NCBI RefSeq assembly: GCF_900129135.1 | Contig: NZ_FQVI01000003.1 | Location: 186,001-250,000, forward strand | From: Lactonifactor longoviformis DSM 17459 | GTDB lineage: Bacteria; Bacillota; Clostridia; Lachnospirales; Lachnospiraceae | Direction: 5' to 3' | Length of the DNA: 64,000 bases | Shown: piece by piece, positions 26,774 through 35,357 of the stretch | Position numbering within the stretch: position 1 is the stretch's first letter | Layout: each line of letters opens with the position of its first letter | The notes under the pieces: model-generated | What the model saw: the letters and a program-made list of their open reading frames with translations, nothing else | Told to the model about the DNA's origin: nothing | Database searches by the model: none | Translations under genes and position numbers: made by a program

Positions 26774-27684
26774 AAGAATCCATAAAACGGATAATTGATA
26801 GTTATGTGTACAAAGACCGTATGGAACCGGGAGGAATCATGGCCCCGGGCGGTCTGGTAATTGACGGAAAACCTGCTATGACAGGGATTGACCCTGACAA
26901 GGTGGGAAGATATGTAGTTATGCTGGTACGGGATCCTCTGCTTGTGTATGGCGGGGATCCCGCTGAGATTCTGGCCAAAAGACTGGAGAAGCCGGTATTG
27001 GCCGGCAAAACAGGACTCTTTACCACCTGGAGCGGATGGTATAAGGGAGCCCATATAACCTTTGTCAGCGGCGGCAGCGGCGCGCCTGAGGCGGAGCTGC
27101 CCCTGGTGGAGCTGATGCATTATACAAAAGCAGATACCTTTATAAGGCTTGCAGGCTCTGCTGCCATCAGCGAAGAGATACATAGCGGGGATGTGGTGAT
27201 AAGCAGCGGAATCGTAAGAGGGGACGGAGTATCCAAGGTTTATATAGAACCTGAATTTCCTGCCCTGTGCAGCCATGAAGTGGTACTGGCAATGAGCAAA
27301 AGTGCTGCGGATCTGGGCTGCAGGTGGCATGTGGGGGTTACCAGATGCTCTGATTGTGAGCACGTGGGCGGCGGACGCCCGGCTGTGAATGGGTATATTC
27401 AGCCCTGGCACACGGAGATTATAGAGTACTATAACAGGGCGAATGTTCTAAATCTGGATCGGGAATCCAGTGTCATTGCCACACTATGTACATTGTTCCG
27501 GAAGCGAGGGGGCGCGGTATTTTCCATAGACAATAATATTGTAACGGGAGAACGGTTTATACCAGGACAGGGACATGATGATTCCATCCAGGTAGTCCTT
27601 GAGGGGCTTGCCAATTTACATAACATGGATGTACAGAAGGAGAAAAAAAATCTTCCCTGCTGGGTTCCGGAGGAAATAGAATAA
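26770..27684 (+). CDS. Nucleoside phosphorylase-like protein, PNP/UDP superfamily (cluster 1)
   Basis: 304 residues. Phosphorylase-superfamily landmarks: FVSGGSGAPEAELPLVELM (phosphate loop region), TFIRLAGSAAI, and GDVVISSGIVRGDGVSKVY, with the purine/uridine phosphorylase order. The ribose-binding segment usually written EMEAA reads DRESS (Asp230, Glu232) in this protein and in its cluster 2 paralogue. An active N-ribosyl phosphorylase with altered specificity is plausible. It is translationally coupled to the PfkB-like gene. Confidence 0.82.
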   Translation: MKESIKRIIDSYVYKDRMEPGGIMAPGGLVIDGKPAMTGIDPDKVGRYVVMLVRDPLLVYGGDPAEILAKRLEKPVLAGKTGLFTTWSGWYKGAHITFVSGGSGAPEAELPLVELMHYTKADTFIRLAGSAAISEEIHSGDVVISSGIVRGDGVSKVYIEPEFPALCSHEVVLAMSKSAADLGCRWHVGVTRCSDCEHVGGGRPAVNGYIQPWHTEIIEYYNRANVLNLDRESSVIATLCTLFRKRGGAVFSIDNNIVTGERFIPGQGHDDSIQVVLEGLANLHNMDVQKEKKNLPCWVPEEIE

Positions 27685-27688
27685 AGCT

Positions 27689-28606
27689 ATGGATGAGAGC
27701 CAATACAGAAAAAATCTGAAGGTACCTCTGCATCGGGTGGATGTTGTTTTAGATACAGATGCTTTTAATGAGATTGACGACCAGTTTGCCATTGCCTATC
27801 TGATGAATTCCGGCGAAAAGCTGAATCCCGCTGCAATTTATGCAGCACCCTTCCATAATCATAAATCCGCTTCCCCTCTGGATGGGATGAATAAGAGCTA
27901 TGAGGAGATCAAAAAAGTTCTGGAACTGGGGGGACACGGTGGGAAAAAGGAACAGGTATTTTACGGGGCCGACAGATTCCTTAAAAATGAGACCGAACCT
28001 GTGGATTCCCCTGCGGTGCGGGATCTGGTGCAGAGAGCAATGGCGTATAGCCCTGAAAATCCCCTGTATGTAGTGGGGATAGCAGCTCTCACCAATATTG
28101 CCTCAGCTCTTTTGACAGAACCTGCGCTGAAGGAACGTATCGCAGTGGTGTGGCTGGGAGGAAATGCACAACATTCTGCCCACAACCGGGAATTTAATAT
28201 GATGCAGGATTTGGCAGCCGCAAGGGTGGTATTTAACAGCAAAGTGCCGCTGATTCAGGTGCCGTGTATGGATGTGGCAGAGCATTTTACGGTTACCCGT
28301 CCGGAACTGGAGTACTGGCTGCAGGGAAAGAATCCTCTGTGTGATTATCTCACGGGGATTACCATAGGAGAGATGGAGGCATGGGCAGAGGGAACGCCCT
28401 GGTCCAAGACAATATGGGATGTGACGGCAGTGGCCTGGCTTTTGAATGACCGGGGGCAGTTTATGGAAGAGAGGCTGGTATCCAGCCCGATTCCTGAATA
28501 TGATGATACCTATACCTGCTGCAGGGACAGGCACCTGATAAACTATATATACCGCATCCATCGGGATGCGCTGATGAAAGATTTAATAGAAAAACTGACA
28601 AAATAA
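27689..28606 (+). CDS. Second nucleoside hydrolase-like protein
   Basis: 305 residues of the nucleoside hydrolase fold, a variant branch. The metal motif is VVLDTDAFNEIDDQFAIAYL, so the DxDxxxDD spacing is lengthened relative to the DPGTDD of the hydrolase at 23072. VVGIAALTNIASALL and NREFNMMQDLAAARVVF match the family's middle motifs. It begins 4 bp after the phosphorylase-like gene and leads into the ADP-ribosylglycohydrolase-like gene. The substrate is probably an N-glycoside, but not necessarily a standard nucleoside. Confidence 0.82.
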   Translation: MDESQYRKNLKVPLHRVDVVLDTDAFNEIDDQFAIAYLMNSGEKLNPAAIYAAPFHNHKSASPLDGMNKSYEEIKKVLELGGHGGKKEQVFYGADRFLKNETEPVDSPAVRDLVQRAMAYSPENPLYVVGIAALTNIASALLTEPALKERIAVVWLGGNAQHSAHNREFNMMQDLAAARVVFNSKVPLIQVPCMDVAEHFTVTRPELEYWLQGKNPLCDYLTGITIGEMEAWAEGTPWSKTIWDVTAVAWLLNDRGQFMEERLVSSPIPEYDDTYTCCRDRHLINYIYRIHRDALMKDLIEKLTK

Positions 28607-28634
28607 AATTGTATGGATACAAGGGGGCAAAACT

Positions 28635-30737
28635 ATGATCAATACTTACAGAGAGAAGATATATGCAGGCGTACTTGGAAAATGTCTGGGAGTCTATATG
28701 GGGCGTCCGGTAGAGGGATGGTTCTATGATAGGATTAATCAGGCATTCGGGGAAGTCTATAACTTTAAACATAAGGCGGCGGGGGCGCCTTTGATTGTGC
28801 CTGACGATGATATCTCAGGAACCTTTGCTTTTTTCCGGGCGCTGGAGGACAACGGCTATCCGAAAGATCTTACAGCTAAACAGATAGGGGATACCTGGCT
28901 GAACTATCTGGTGGAGAATAAAACAATTCTCTGGTGGGGCGGTCTGTCCCGTTCCACGGAGCACTCTGCGTATATAAGACTTAAGGAAGGAATTCCGGCG
29001 CCCGAGAGCGGAAGCATCGCCCAGAATGGACAGAGCATGGCTGAGGCCATCGGCGCTGAAATCTTTATCGATACCTGGGCATTGGTAAATCCCAATCAAC
29101 CGGAACTGGCAGTCCGCATGGCGAAAGAAGCGGCGAGCGTGAGTCATGACGGGATTGCGGTGTCTGCTGCGTGTTTCCTGGCGGCTATGGAATCCATGGC
29201 CTTTGAGGAGACCAATATGGATGTCCTTATAGATCGGGGGTTGTCCTATGTGGATGACGGGCTGCTGCACCGACTGGTGGCGGATGTCAGAGAGCAATGC
29301 AGAAAGGCATCGGACTGGCACGAGGTAAGGGAGTGGATAGCGGCTAACCACGGATATGAAAAATACCCAGGCAACTGCCCTATGATAACCAATCATCTGG
29401 TAGTTTTGGCAGCTCTTTTAATGGGCGGTGATGATTTTAATAAATCAATCATGATAGCAGCCTCGGCAGGATGGGATACGGACTGCAATGCCGGCAATGT
29501 GGGTTGCCTGAACGGGATCCGTCTGGGCCTGGAGGGAATTAATGGGGGAGCAGATCTTAGGGGCCCTGTTGCAGATCGTCTATATGTAGTTACAGCAGAC
29601 GGGGGAGACTGTGTATCTGATGCGGTGCTGGAGACCAGAAAAATTCTGAGAGCAGCCGCGGAACTGTATCAGGAAAACGTGGATCTTCCGGATAAGAGAT
29701 ACGCCTTTGAATATCCCGGCAGTGTGCAGGGATTTATGATTCATCCGGATTATGCAGAGGAGCAGGCCCTGTGCGGGATATCCAATCCCCTGGGGCAGGG
29801 ACTGGAACTGGAGTATCGGCATCTGGCACCTGGTAGCAGCGCAGCTGCCTGCGTGGAGACTTATGTGGACAAGAGCCCTAAGGGGGTGGGAGGAACCAGC
29901 TATTTTGAAGTATATGCATCCCCTAATTTATATCCTACCCAGACCATAAATGCGTTGTTCTTCTGCCCGGATGAAGAGACGCCGTCCCTCCGCTTTTTTG
30001 TAGATTATTATGACGGCCAGGATCAGCTTCAGAAGTTAACCGGGGAGGAATTTCTGCTGAAGCCAGGTGAGAATCTAACTTCCTGGGAAGTACCGGAACA
30101 CTGCGGACAGGCTATTTACAGGCTGGGAATACAGCTTGACAGCAAAAAGAGGCTGGACGGAAAGGTGATTCTGAAATGGATGGACTGGACCGGGGCCCCC
30201 AGAAAGTATGAGATGGGCAAGTCTTACGAGATGACCCCCTCTTTGGTAACCTGGACGAACGAAACCATCTGGCTGAAGACCTTTGTCAGTTCGGCGGATA
30301 ATTTTTATCCGGACTACCTCAGAACCTTCTCCGTATCTCACCCCGGAAAGAATGGTATTGTAACCACCGGAGGACCGGACTGGAAGGATTATACGGTTAC
30401 CTCTGCCGTTACATTTTCCCAGCAGGAATGTGCCGGCCTTGTGGCCAGGGCGAAAGGACACAGAAGGTATTATGCCGCCGTGTTCCAGGACGGGAAGGCA
30501 AAGATTATCCGCAGGAAGGACTGGGAGATTACGGAGCTCGCGGCAGTGCCTTATGCCTATAAAATTGACGGAGAATATCAGGTTTCATTTACCGTAAAAG
30601 GGAAACATTTGTCTATGGCAGTAAACGGAAAGACTGTGGCAGAGGCGGAGGATTCCAGCTATGCCCAGGGCGGAGCCGGTTATGTCGTAGACCGGGGGGC
30701 CATCCTGGGAGATGGATTCACAGTAGAAAGAGTCTGA
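28635..30737 (+). CDS. ADP-ribosylglycohydrolase-family protein with C-terminal beta-rich extension (cluster 1)
   Basis: 700 residues. Residues 1-340 are an ADP-ribosylglycohydrolase domain: metal motifs PDDDISGTF (Asp57-59) and AGWDTDCNAGNVG (about 278). Residues about 355-700 add a region not found in classical members. It has a middle module with GGTSYFEVYASPNLYPTQT and an end resembling a LamG/ConA-like sandwich (WKDYTVTSAVTF, AGLVARAKGHRRYYAAVF, GGAGYVVDRGAI). There is no signal peptide. The family removes ADP-ribose or related N-/O-ribosyl groups. It is the last gene of cluster 1 and has a paralogue of the same architecture at 53928. Confidence 0.87.
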   Translation: MINTYREKIYAGVLGKCLGVYMGRPVEGWFYDRINQAFGEVYNFKHKAAGAPLIVPDDDISGTFAFFRALEDNGYPKDLTAKQIGDTWLNYLVENKTILWWGGLSRSTEHSAYIRLKEGIPAPESGSIAQNGQSMAEAIGAEIFIDTWALVNPNQPELAVRMAKEAASVSHDGIAVSAACFLAAMESMAFEETNMDVLIDRGLSYVDDGLLHRLVADVREQCRKASDWHEVREWIAANHGYEKYPGNCPMITNHLVVLAALLMGGDDFNKSIMIAASAGWDTDCNAGNVGCLNGIRLGLEGINGGADLRGPVADRLYVVTADGGDCVSDAVLETRKILRAAAELYQENVDLPDKRYAFEYPGSVQGFMIHPDYAEEQALCGISNPLGQGLELEYRHLAPGSSAAACVETYVDKSPKGVGGTSYFEVYASPNLYPTQTINALFFCPDEETPSLRFFVDYYDGQDQLQKLTGEEFLLKPGENLTSWEVPEHCGQAIYRLGIQLDSKKRLDGKVILKWMDWTGAPRKYEMGKSYEMTPSLVTWTNETIWLKTFVSSADNFYPDYLRTFSVSHPGKNGIVTTGGPDWKDYTVTSAVTFSQQECAGLVARAKGHRRYYAAVFQDGKAKIIRRKDWEITELAAVPYAYKIDGEYQVSFTVKGKHLSMAVNGKTVAEAEDSSYAQGGAGYVVDRGAILGDGFTVERV

Positions 30738-30749
30738 TTGAGAAGTAAG

Positions 30750-30786
30750 CAGGGCCTGCATCCGCAGAATGCGGAGGCAGGCCCTG
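30750..30786. terminator. Hairpin between cluster 1 and azlD
   Basis: CAGGGCCTGC-A-TCCGC (30750-30765) pairs with GCGGA-G-GCAGGCCCTG (30771-30786), a near-perfect 16-bp stem with a 5-nt loop. It touches the azlD stop codon. No U-tract on either side, so the terminator call rests on stem strength and position between convergent genes. Confidence 0.65.
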
Positions 30787-30787
30787 A

Positions 30788-31096
30788 TCACGTCAAGAAC
30801 AGCTCGATAATAAACACACAGAGACAGGCAGCCAGTGATACCTGAATCAGGCTTCGTCCCCGGTAAGCCAGGAGTATGGCAGCTGCAAATGCAGCCAGGG
30901 CGGACCACATACTAGCCGTAGCAGTCATTATGGCCGGAAAGGTCATCACAGAGAGCGTCACAAAGGGTACGTAGTGCAGAAAGGATTTTATGAATACATT
31001 TGTAATCTCTTTCCGGATAAGGGTGAGGGGGAGCACGCGGATCAGATAGGTGACCACCGCCATTACAAGGATATACATGTAGATATTACTTTTCAT
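30788..31096 (-). CDS. azlD: Branched-chain amino acid exporter small subunit, AzlD family
   Basis: 102 residues, about four hydrophobic helices, with the family's TYLIRVLPLTLIRK start and YVPFVTLSVMTFPAI. AzlD works with AzlC to export branched-chain amino acids or analogues. AAGGAGG precedes the ATG and the gene overlaps azlC by 11 bp, so translation is coupled. Confidence 0.92.
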   Translation of the reverse strand: MKSNIYMYILVMAVVTYLIRVLPLTLIRKEITNVFIKSFLHYVPFVTLSVMTFPAIMTATASMWSALAAFAAAILLAYRGRSLIQVSLAACLCVFIIELFLT

Positions 31097-31802
31097 GGGA
31101 TTCCTCCTTTACTGGAAACAGAAAAGCGGCTGCTCCTGCAATGAGCACTGTCAGCAGGATAATACGGAAGCCGGAGGAGATGGAACTGACCACGGGCAGC
31201 TTGGTGAACAGGAAGCTTAGTCCCATGGAAGCCAGAATGACTCCTGTTAAAACCCGGTTGCCTTTTGCAGGAGGGATAATAACAGCCAGGAACATGCCGT
31301 ACAGAGCCACGCTCAGCGCACTGATCACTCTGCCCGGGAGAATATCTCCGCAGACAGCTCCAAACAGTGTTCCTCCGGCCCATCCCGGTACAGCTGCTGT
31401 AATCAGTCCATAATTATAAAAGGGACTTAAGAGTCCAGGCTTGCACACGGAGACTCCGAAGATTTCGTCTGTGACCCCATAAGCCACAGGGAACCGGTGG
31501 AGAAAGCTGCACCTGCTGTCCAGCTTCTGGGAGAGGGAACAGGACATAAGACAGTAGCGGAGATTGATAATAAGCTGAGTGACGGCCATCTCTGTATAGG
31601 AGGCAGAGGCACTGATAATTCCCAGTGCGGCAAACTGACCTGCAGAAGTCAGATTAGCGGCAGACATAACAACTGCCTGGAGCGGCGTAAGACCGGCTCC
31701 GCTGGCCATAATGCCGAAGGTAAAAGATACGGCAAAATACCCCAGACAGATGGGGATACCATCTTTGACGCCGTATTTCCACTGCAAATAATTACTGTTC
31801 AT
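31086..31802 (-). CDS. azlC: Branched-chain amino acid exporter large subunit, AzlC family
   Basis: 238 residues, multi-pass membrane protein. GIPICLGYFAVSFTFGIMA, the SAGQFAALG segment and YCLMSCSLSQKL are characteristic of AzlC. AAGGAG precedes ATG 31802. Divergent from the LysR gene, which is the probable local regulator. Confidence 0.93.
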   Translation of the reverse strand: MNSNYLQWKYGVKDGIPICLGYFAVSFTFGIMASGAGLTPLQAVVMSAANLTSAGQFAALGIISASASYTEMAVTQLIINLRYCLMSCSLSQKLDSRCSFLHRFPVAYGVTDEIFGVSVCKPGLLSPFYNYGLITAAVPGWAGGTLFGAVCGDILPGRVISALSVALYGMFLAVIIPPAKGNRVLTGVILASMGLSFLFTKLPVVSSISSGFRIILLTVLIAGAAAFLFPVKEESHEK

Positions 31803-31830
31803 AGTTGGTACTCCTTGGCTTTTTGCACAA

Positions 31831-31859
31831 ATTATAGCATTAATCTTTACATCAGTAAA
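31831..31859 (-). promoter_or_regulatory. azlCD promoter
   Basis: On the minus strand TTTACT (31859-31854), 17-bp spacer, extended -10 TGCTATAAT with TATAAT at 31836-31831. Confidence 0.65.
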
Positions 31860-31870
31860 ACAAATGTTTA

Positions 31871-31884
31871 TTATGAATACATAA
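31871..31884. promoter_or_regulatory. LysR-type binding site candidate
   Basis: TTATG-AATA-CATAA is a perfect 5-4-5 inverted repeat between the divergent azlC and lysR-type genes, 35 bp before the regulator start. It fits the T-N11-A form of LysR operators. Assignment to the adjacent regulator is inferred. Confidence 0.5.
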
Positions 31885-31918
31885 GAAATACTTATATAAA
31901 TTAAAAGAAGGGTTACAT

Positions 31919-32794
31919 ATGAACCGATATCAGGCTGTTGTCAAAATCGTAGACACAGGAGGCTTTACCAAGGCGGCGGAGGAACTGGGCTACACGCAGT
32001 CGGCAGTAAGCCAGATGGTACAGTCCCTGGAAAATGAGCTGGGAACCATCTTATTTACCAGATCTAAAAAAGGGGCGGAGCTTACCCCCGATGGGGAGGA
32101 ACTGCTTCCCTACATAAAAAATATATATCACGCTTACCGTGAACTAAAGGAAAAGCAGAGGGAAATGGAAGGGCTGGAGAGCGGAATCATCCGCATCGGC
32201 ACCTTTGCCAGCGTATCCTGTCACTGGCTCCCCGGGCTGATGAAGGAGTTTCGGGAGAGTTATCCGGGGGTACATTTTGAGTTGTATCAGGGGGACTACA
32301 ACACAGTGGAAGAACTGATCCGCGAAGGCAGTGTAGATTTCGGATTTATTAACCCTGAGGCAGTACCGGATATGAAAACCATACCTCTCAGGGAAGATCC
32401 TATGCTGGCAGTGCTGCCGCCTTCCCATCCCCTTGCGGCCAGAGATAAGGTCTCCCTGAAGGCCCTGGCCAGAGAGCCCTTTATTCTCCTGGAAGAGGGG
32501 CGGGTCAGCGAGCCCCTGGACTTTTTTCACAAGCATGGGATTATCCCTAATATACAGTACAGGGTGCACGATGACTATACCATTATGTCAATGGTGGAAA
32601 AGGAACTGGGGGTTGCCATTCTGCCGGAGCTTATACTGAACAGACTGAATTACAATATTGCGGTAAAGGAGATAGAGCCGTGCCTGTCCAGAACTATTGC
32701 CCTGGCTTTTAAGGAGAAAAAGACACTGCCTATAGCCAGCCGGCATTTCATGGAGTTCATATCCGGTAAGCTGAAAACTGCCGGACCCGTATAG
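31919..32794 (+). CDS. LysR family transcriptional regulator
   Basis: 291 residues. Helix-turn-helix at residues about 5-45 (AVVKIVDTGGFTKAAEELGY, then TQSAVSQMVQSLE), then a substrate-binding-like effector domain (IRIGTFASVSCHWLPGLMKEF). GAAGGG precedes ATG 31919. Divergent arrangement suggests it controls azlCD. The response regulator gene begins 35 bp downstream, so co-transcription with the Bce module is possible. Confidence 0.92.
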   Translation: MNRYQAVVKIVDTGGFTKAAEELGYTQSAVSQMVQSLENELGTILFTRSKKGAELTPDGEELLPYIKNIYHAYRELKEKQREMEGLESGIIRIGTFASVSCHWLPGLMKEFRESYPGVHFELYQGDYNTVEELIREGSVDFGFINPEAVPDMKTIPLREDPMLAVLPPSHPLAARDKVSLKALAREPFILLEEGRVSEPLDFFHKHGIIPNIQYRVHDDYTIMSMVEKELGVAILPELILNRLNYNIAVKEIEPCLSRTIALAFKEKKTLPIASRHFMEFISGKLKTAGPV

Positions 32795-32829
32795 GGCAGG
32801 AATGCACATTTTATCGGAAAGGAAAGCAT

Positions 32830-33498
32830 ATGTGGAAGATTACTATTGTTGAGGATGATGAAGGGATCCGCCGGGAATTGAAGGAACATTTTGCCGGTCA
32901 GGGATTTGCAGTAACAGCCTGCGATGCATGGGAGGGCAATGAGGCAATAATCAAAGACGCGGATCTGGTACTGCTGGATATTCAGCTGGGAGTCCAAAAT
33001 GGACTGTCCCTCTGCCGGAAAATCCGGAGGGAATCGGCGGTCCCCATTCTATTTGTCACCTGCCGGGATTCAGAGGAGGACGAGTTGACTGCCATTCGTT
33101 CCGGAGGAGATGATTTTATCCGAAAGCCCTACAGTCTGCCTGTCCTGACTGCACGGGTGCGGAGGATTCTTCAGCGGAACAGCCAGGCAAAGGAAAGCAT
33201 AACTGTGGATGGAGCCGCCCTGAATCTGGTGTTCGGGGTGATTGAGTTCCAGGGAAAATCTCTGGAACTGTCCAAAAAAGAACTGCAGATTATTTATTTC
33301 CTGTTTCTCAACCAGGGGAGAACTGTTGCAAAAGACGAACTTGTGGAATATCTTTGGGAGAATAAATGGTATGTGGATGAAAATATTCTAAATGTAAATC
33401 TTTCCAGACTGCGCAAGCGCCTGGGTGAGATTGGACTGGGAGATCTGATTCATACGGTACCGAAACAAGGGTACCGGGCAGGAGGGGAGCCGGAATGA
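32830..33498 (+). CDS. Response regulator, BceR-like (OmpR family)
   Basis: 222 residues. Receiver domain with the acidic pair EDDE near the start, phospho-acceptor Asp in LVLLDIQLG (about residue 51), Thr in FVTC and Lys in FIRKPYS. C-terminal winged helix ends PKQGYRAGG. Overlaps the sensor kinase start by 4 bp. It belongs to the peptide-antibiotic-sensing BceRS type, supported by the BceR-like box at 34518 upstream of the transporter. Confidence 0.9.
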   Translation: MWKITIVEDDEGIRRELKEHFAGQGFAVTACDAWEGNEAIIKDADLVLLDIQLGVQNGLSLCRKIRRESAVPILFVTCRDSEEDELTAIRSGGDDFIRKPYSLPVLTARVRRILQRNSQAKESITVDGAALNLVFGVIEFQGKSLELSKKELQIIYFLFLNQGRTVAKDELVEYLWENKWYVDENILNVNLSRLRKRLGEIGLGDLIHTVPKQGYRAGGEPE

Positions 33499-34502
33499 AT
33501 TTTTTGTGCTATCTGGAAGAAAAGATCTTTGTGATGATGGGAAACCTGTTTCTCATGGTTCTTGCCGGGGTTTATCTGAGAGCCTGCGGCAATCCGGGGG
33601 CCGTTATATTTTACTTTATCGGTATTTGGCTTTTAATTCTCGCAGGAAACCTGTTGTGGGGGTATGAGAGGCAGAGAAGAAAATACAGGGAAATGTGCAG
33701 ACTTTTTGACGGGCTAAAGGAAAAGTATCTGATCTGTGAACTAATGGGGAAACCCAAAGATCAGATGGAAAAGATGTATTATGAAATGGTCCGGGGAGCT
33801 AACAAGGCCATGGCAGAGAAGATTGAGGAGGTCCAGAAGATAAGCCGGGAGTATAAGGAGTACGTTGAAGAGTGGATTCATGAAGTAAAGACTCCGATTG
33901 CCGCCGGAACCCTTATCTGCAGCAATCATCCTTCCCCACAGGGCAGCAGGATAAAAAAGGAATTCGCAAGAATTGAAGAATTGGTGGAACAGGTGCTGTA
34001 CTTTGCCAGAAGTGAACAGGTGGAGAAAGATTATTTTATCTCCGAATGCATTCTTTCAGACGTAGTGAATCCGGCGCTTTTGGCCTATCGTCCCTATATT
34101 CTGGAGCGGGGGATTGGGCTGCGGGTAGAGGAGCTCTCTGAAACTGTATACACAGACGGTAAATGGATGCGCTATATTCTGGGTCAGATTCTGTCTAACG
34201 CAGTAAAGTATCAGGACAAGGAAGAGCCCGGGATTCATATCTACTCCTGCACAGAATGGGGGAAAATCCGGCTGTGTGTGGAAGACAACGGGAGGGGGAT
34301 TCCTCCGGAGGACCTGCCCCGGATCTTTGACAAAGGATTTACAGGAGGGGACAGGCAGAAAAAAGGGGCCACAGGCATCGGGCTGTATCTCTGTAAAAAG
34401 CTGTGCGAGAGGCTGGGAATTGCCCTGTCTGCCGCCTCCAAAGAGGGGGAGGGGACTACAGTTACTCTTGAGTTTCCTGTGGGAAATTTCCATAGAATGT
34501 AA
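33495..34502 (+). CDS. Sensor histidine kinase, BceS-like (intramembrane-sensing)
   Basis: 335 residues. Two N-terminal membrane helices with a very short external loop (about residues 10-55), then the H-box EEWIHEVKTPIAA, N-box ILSNAVKY, and ATP lid motifs DNGRGIPPEDLPRIFDKGF and GIGLYLCK. Such kinases have no sensory domain and detect antimicrobial peptides through their BceAB-type transporter, which follows here. Confidence 0.9.
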   Translation: MNFLCYLEEKIFVMMGNLFLMVLAGVYLRACGNPGAVIFYFIGIWLLILAGNLLWGYERQRRKYREMCRLFDGLKEKYLICELMGKPKDQMEKMYYEMVRGANKAMAEKIEEVQKISREYKEYVEEWIHEVKTPIAAGTLICSNHPSPQGSRIKKEFARIEELVEQVLYFARSEQVEKDYFISECILSDVVNPALLAYRPYILERGIGLRVEELSETVYTDGKWMRYILGQILSNAVKYQDKEEPGIHIYSCTEWGKIRLCVEDNGRGIPPEDLPRIFDKGFTGGDRQKKGATGIGLYLCKKLCERLGIALSAASKEGEGTTVTLEFPVGNFHRM

Positions 34503-34517
34503 GGGAAAAAAGTAGTA

Positions 34518-34561
34518 TTACAACTTTGTAAGTAAACAAAGGAAGAGATGGGAGGTATACT
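34518..34561 (+). promoter_or_regulatory. BceR-type operator and promoter of the Bce-like transporter
   Basis: TTACA-ACTT-TGTAA (34518-34531) matches the known BceR-box form TnACA-N4-TGTAA. Two bases later come TAAACA (34533-34538), a 17-bp spacer and TATACT (34556-34561). The RNA start near 34568 excludes an ATG at 34548 and supports translation from 34590. Confidence 0.8.
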
Positions 34562-34589
34562 GAAGAAAACATACACGAGGAGTGATTGC

Positions 34590-35357
34590 ATGAAAACATT
34601 ACTGAGAATTGAGGATATCCAAAAATATTACGGTTCCCGTTCCTTTGTCACAAAGGCCCTGCACCAGGTCTCCTTTTCTGTGGAGGAGGGAGAGTTTCTG
34701 GGGATTATGGGGGCGTCCGGTTCCGGAAAAACAACCTTGCTGAACTGTATTGCGACCATTGATACTGTGACCGCCGGGCATATTTATCTGGAAGAGGAAG
34801 ATATTACAGCACTGAGAGAAGAAGAGCTGGCAAAGTTCAGACAGAAGAATCTGGGGTTTGTATTTCAGGAGTTTAATCTTCTGGATACCCTTACCATTGA
34901 AGAAAATATAGGACTTGCACCTGTGATCTGCAAAGAAGATCCGAAAAAAATCAGTATACGGGTAAAGGAGATCGCAAAGAGGCTTGGTATAGGGGACATC
35001 CTTACCAAATTTCCCTATGAGGTGTCCGGAGGCCAGAGGCAGCGCTGTGCATGTGCCAGGGCTATGATCAACCAACCAAAGCTCATTCTGGCGGATGAGC
35101 CGACGGGAGCTCTGGATTCCCAGTCGGCAAGAATGCTGCTGGAGAGCTTCGGGGCTCTGAACCGGGAACTTAAGGCTACCATTTTAATGGTTACCCATGA
35201 CGTATTCTCCGCCAGCTACTGTTCCCGGATCCTGTTTCTCAGAGACGGAGAGATTTTCAATGAGATCCGCCGCGGAACCAGGGAGAGAAAGGAATTTTTT
35301 CAGGAGATCCTGGATGTGGTGACCCTGCTGGGAGGTGATGTTTCCAATGCTCAGTAG
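34590..35357 (+). CDS. ABC transporter ATP-binding protein, BceA-like
   Basis: 255 residues. Walker A MGASGSGKTTLLN, signature SGGQRQRCACARA, Walker B LILADEPTGALD and the H-loop MVTHD are present. It forms the ATPase of a MacB/BceAB-type antimicrobial peptide detoxification and sensing transporter. ATG 34590 follows GAGGAG and lies downstream of the predicted RNA start. Confidence 0.93.
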   Translation: MKTLLRIEDIQKYYGSRSFVTKALHQVSFSVEEGEFLGIMGASGSGKTTLLNCIATIDTVTAGHIYLEEEDITALREEELAKFRQKNLGFVFQEFNLLDTLTIEENIGLAPVICKEDPKKISIRVKEIAKRLGIGDILTKFPYEVSGGQRQRCACARAMINQPKLILADEPTGALDSQSARMLLESFGALNRELKATILMVTHDVFSASYCSRILFLRDGEIFNEIRRGTRERKEFFQEILDVVTLLGGDVSNAQ

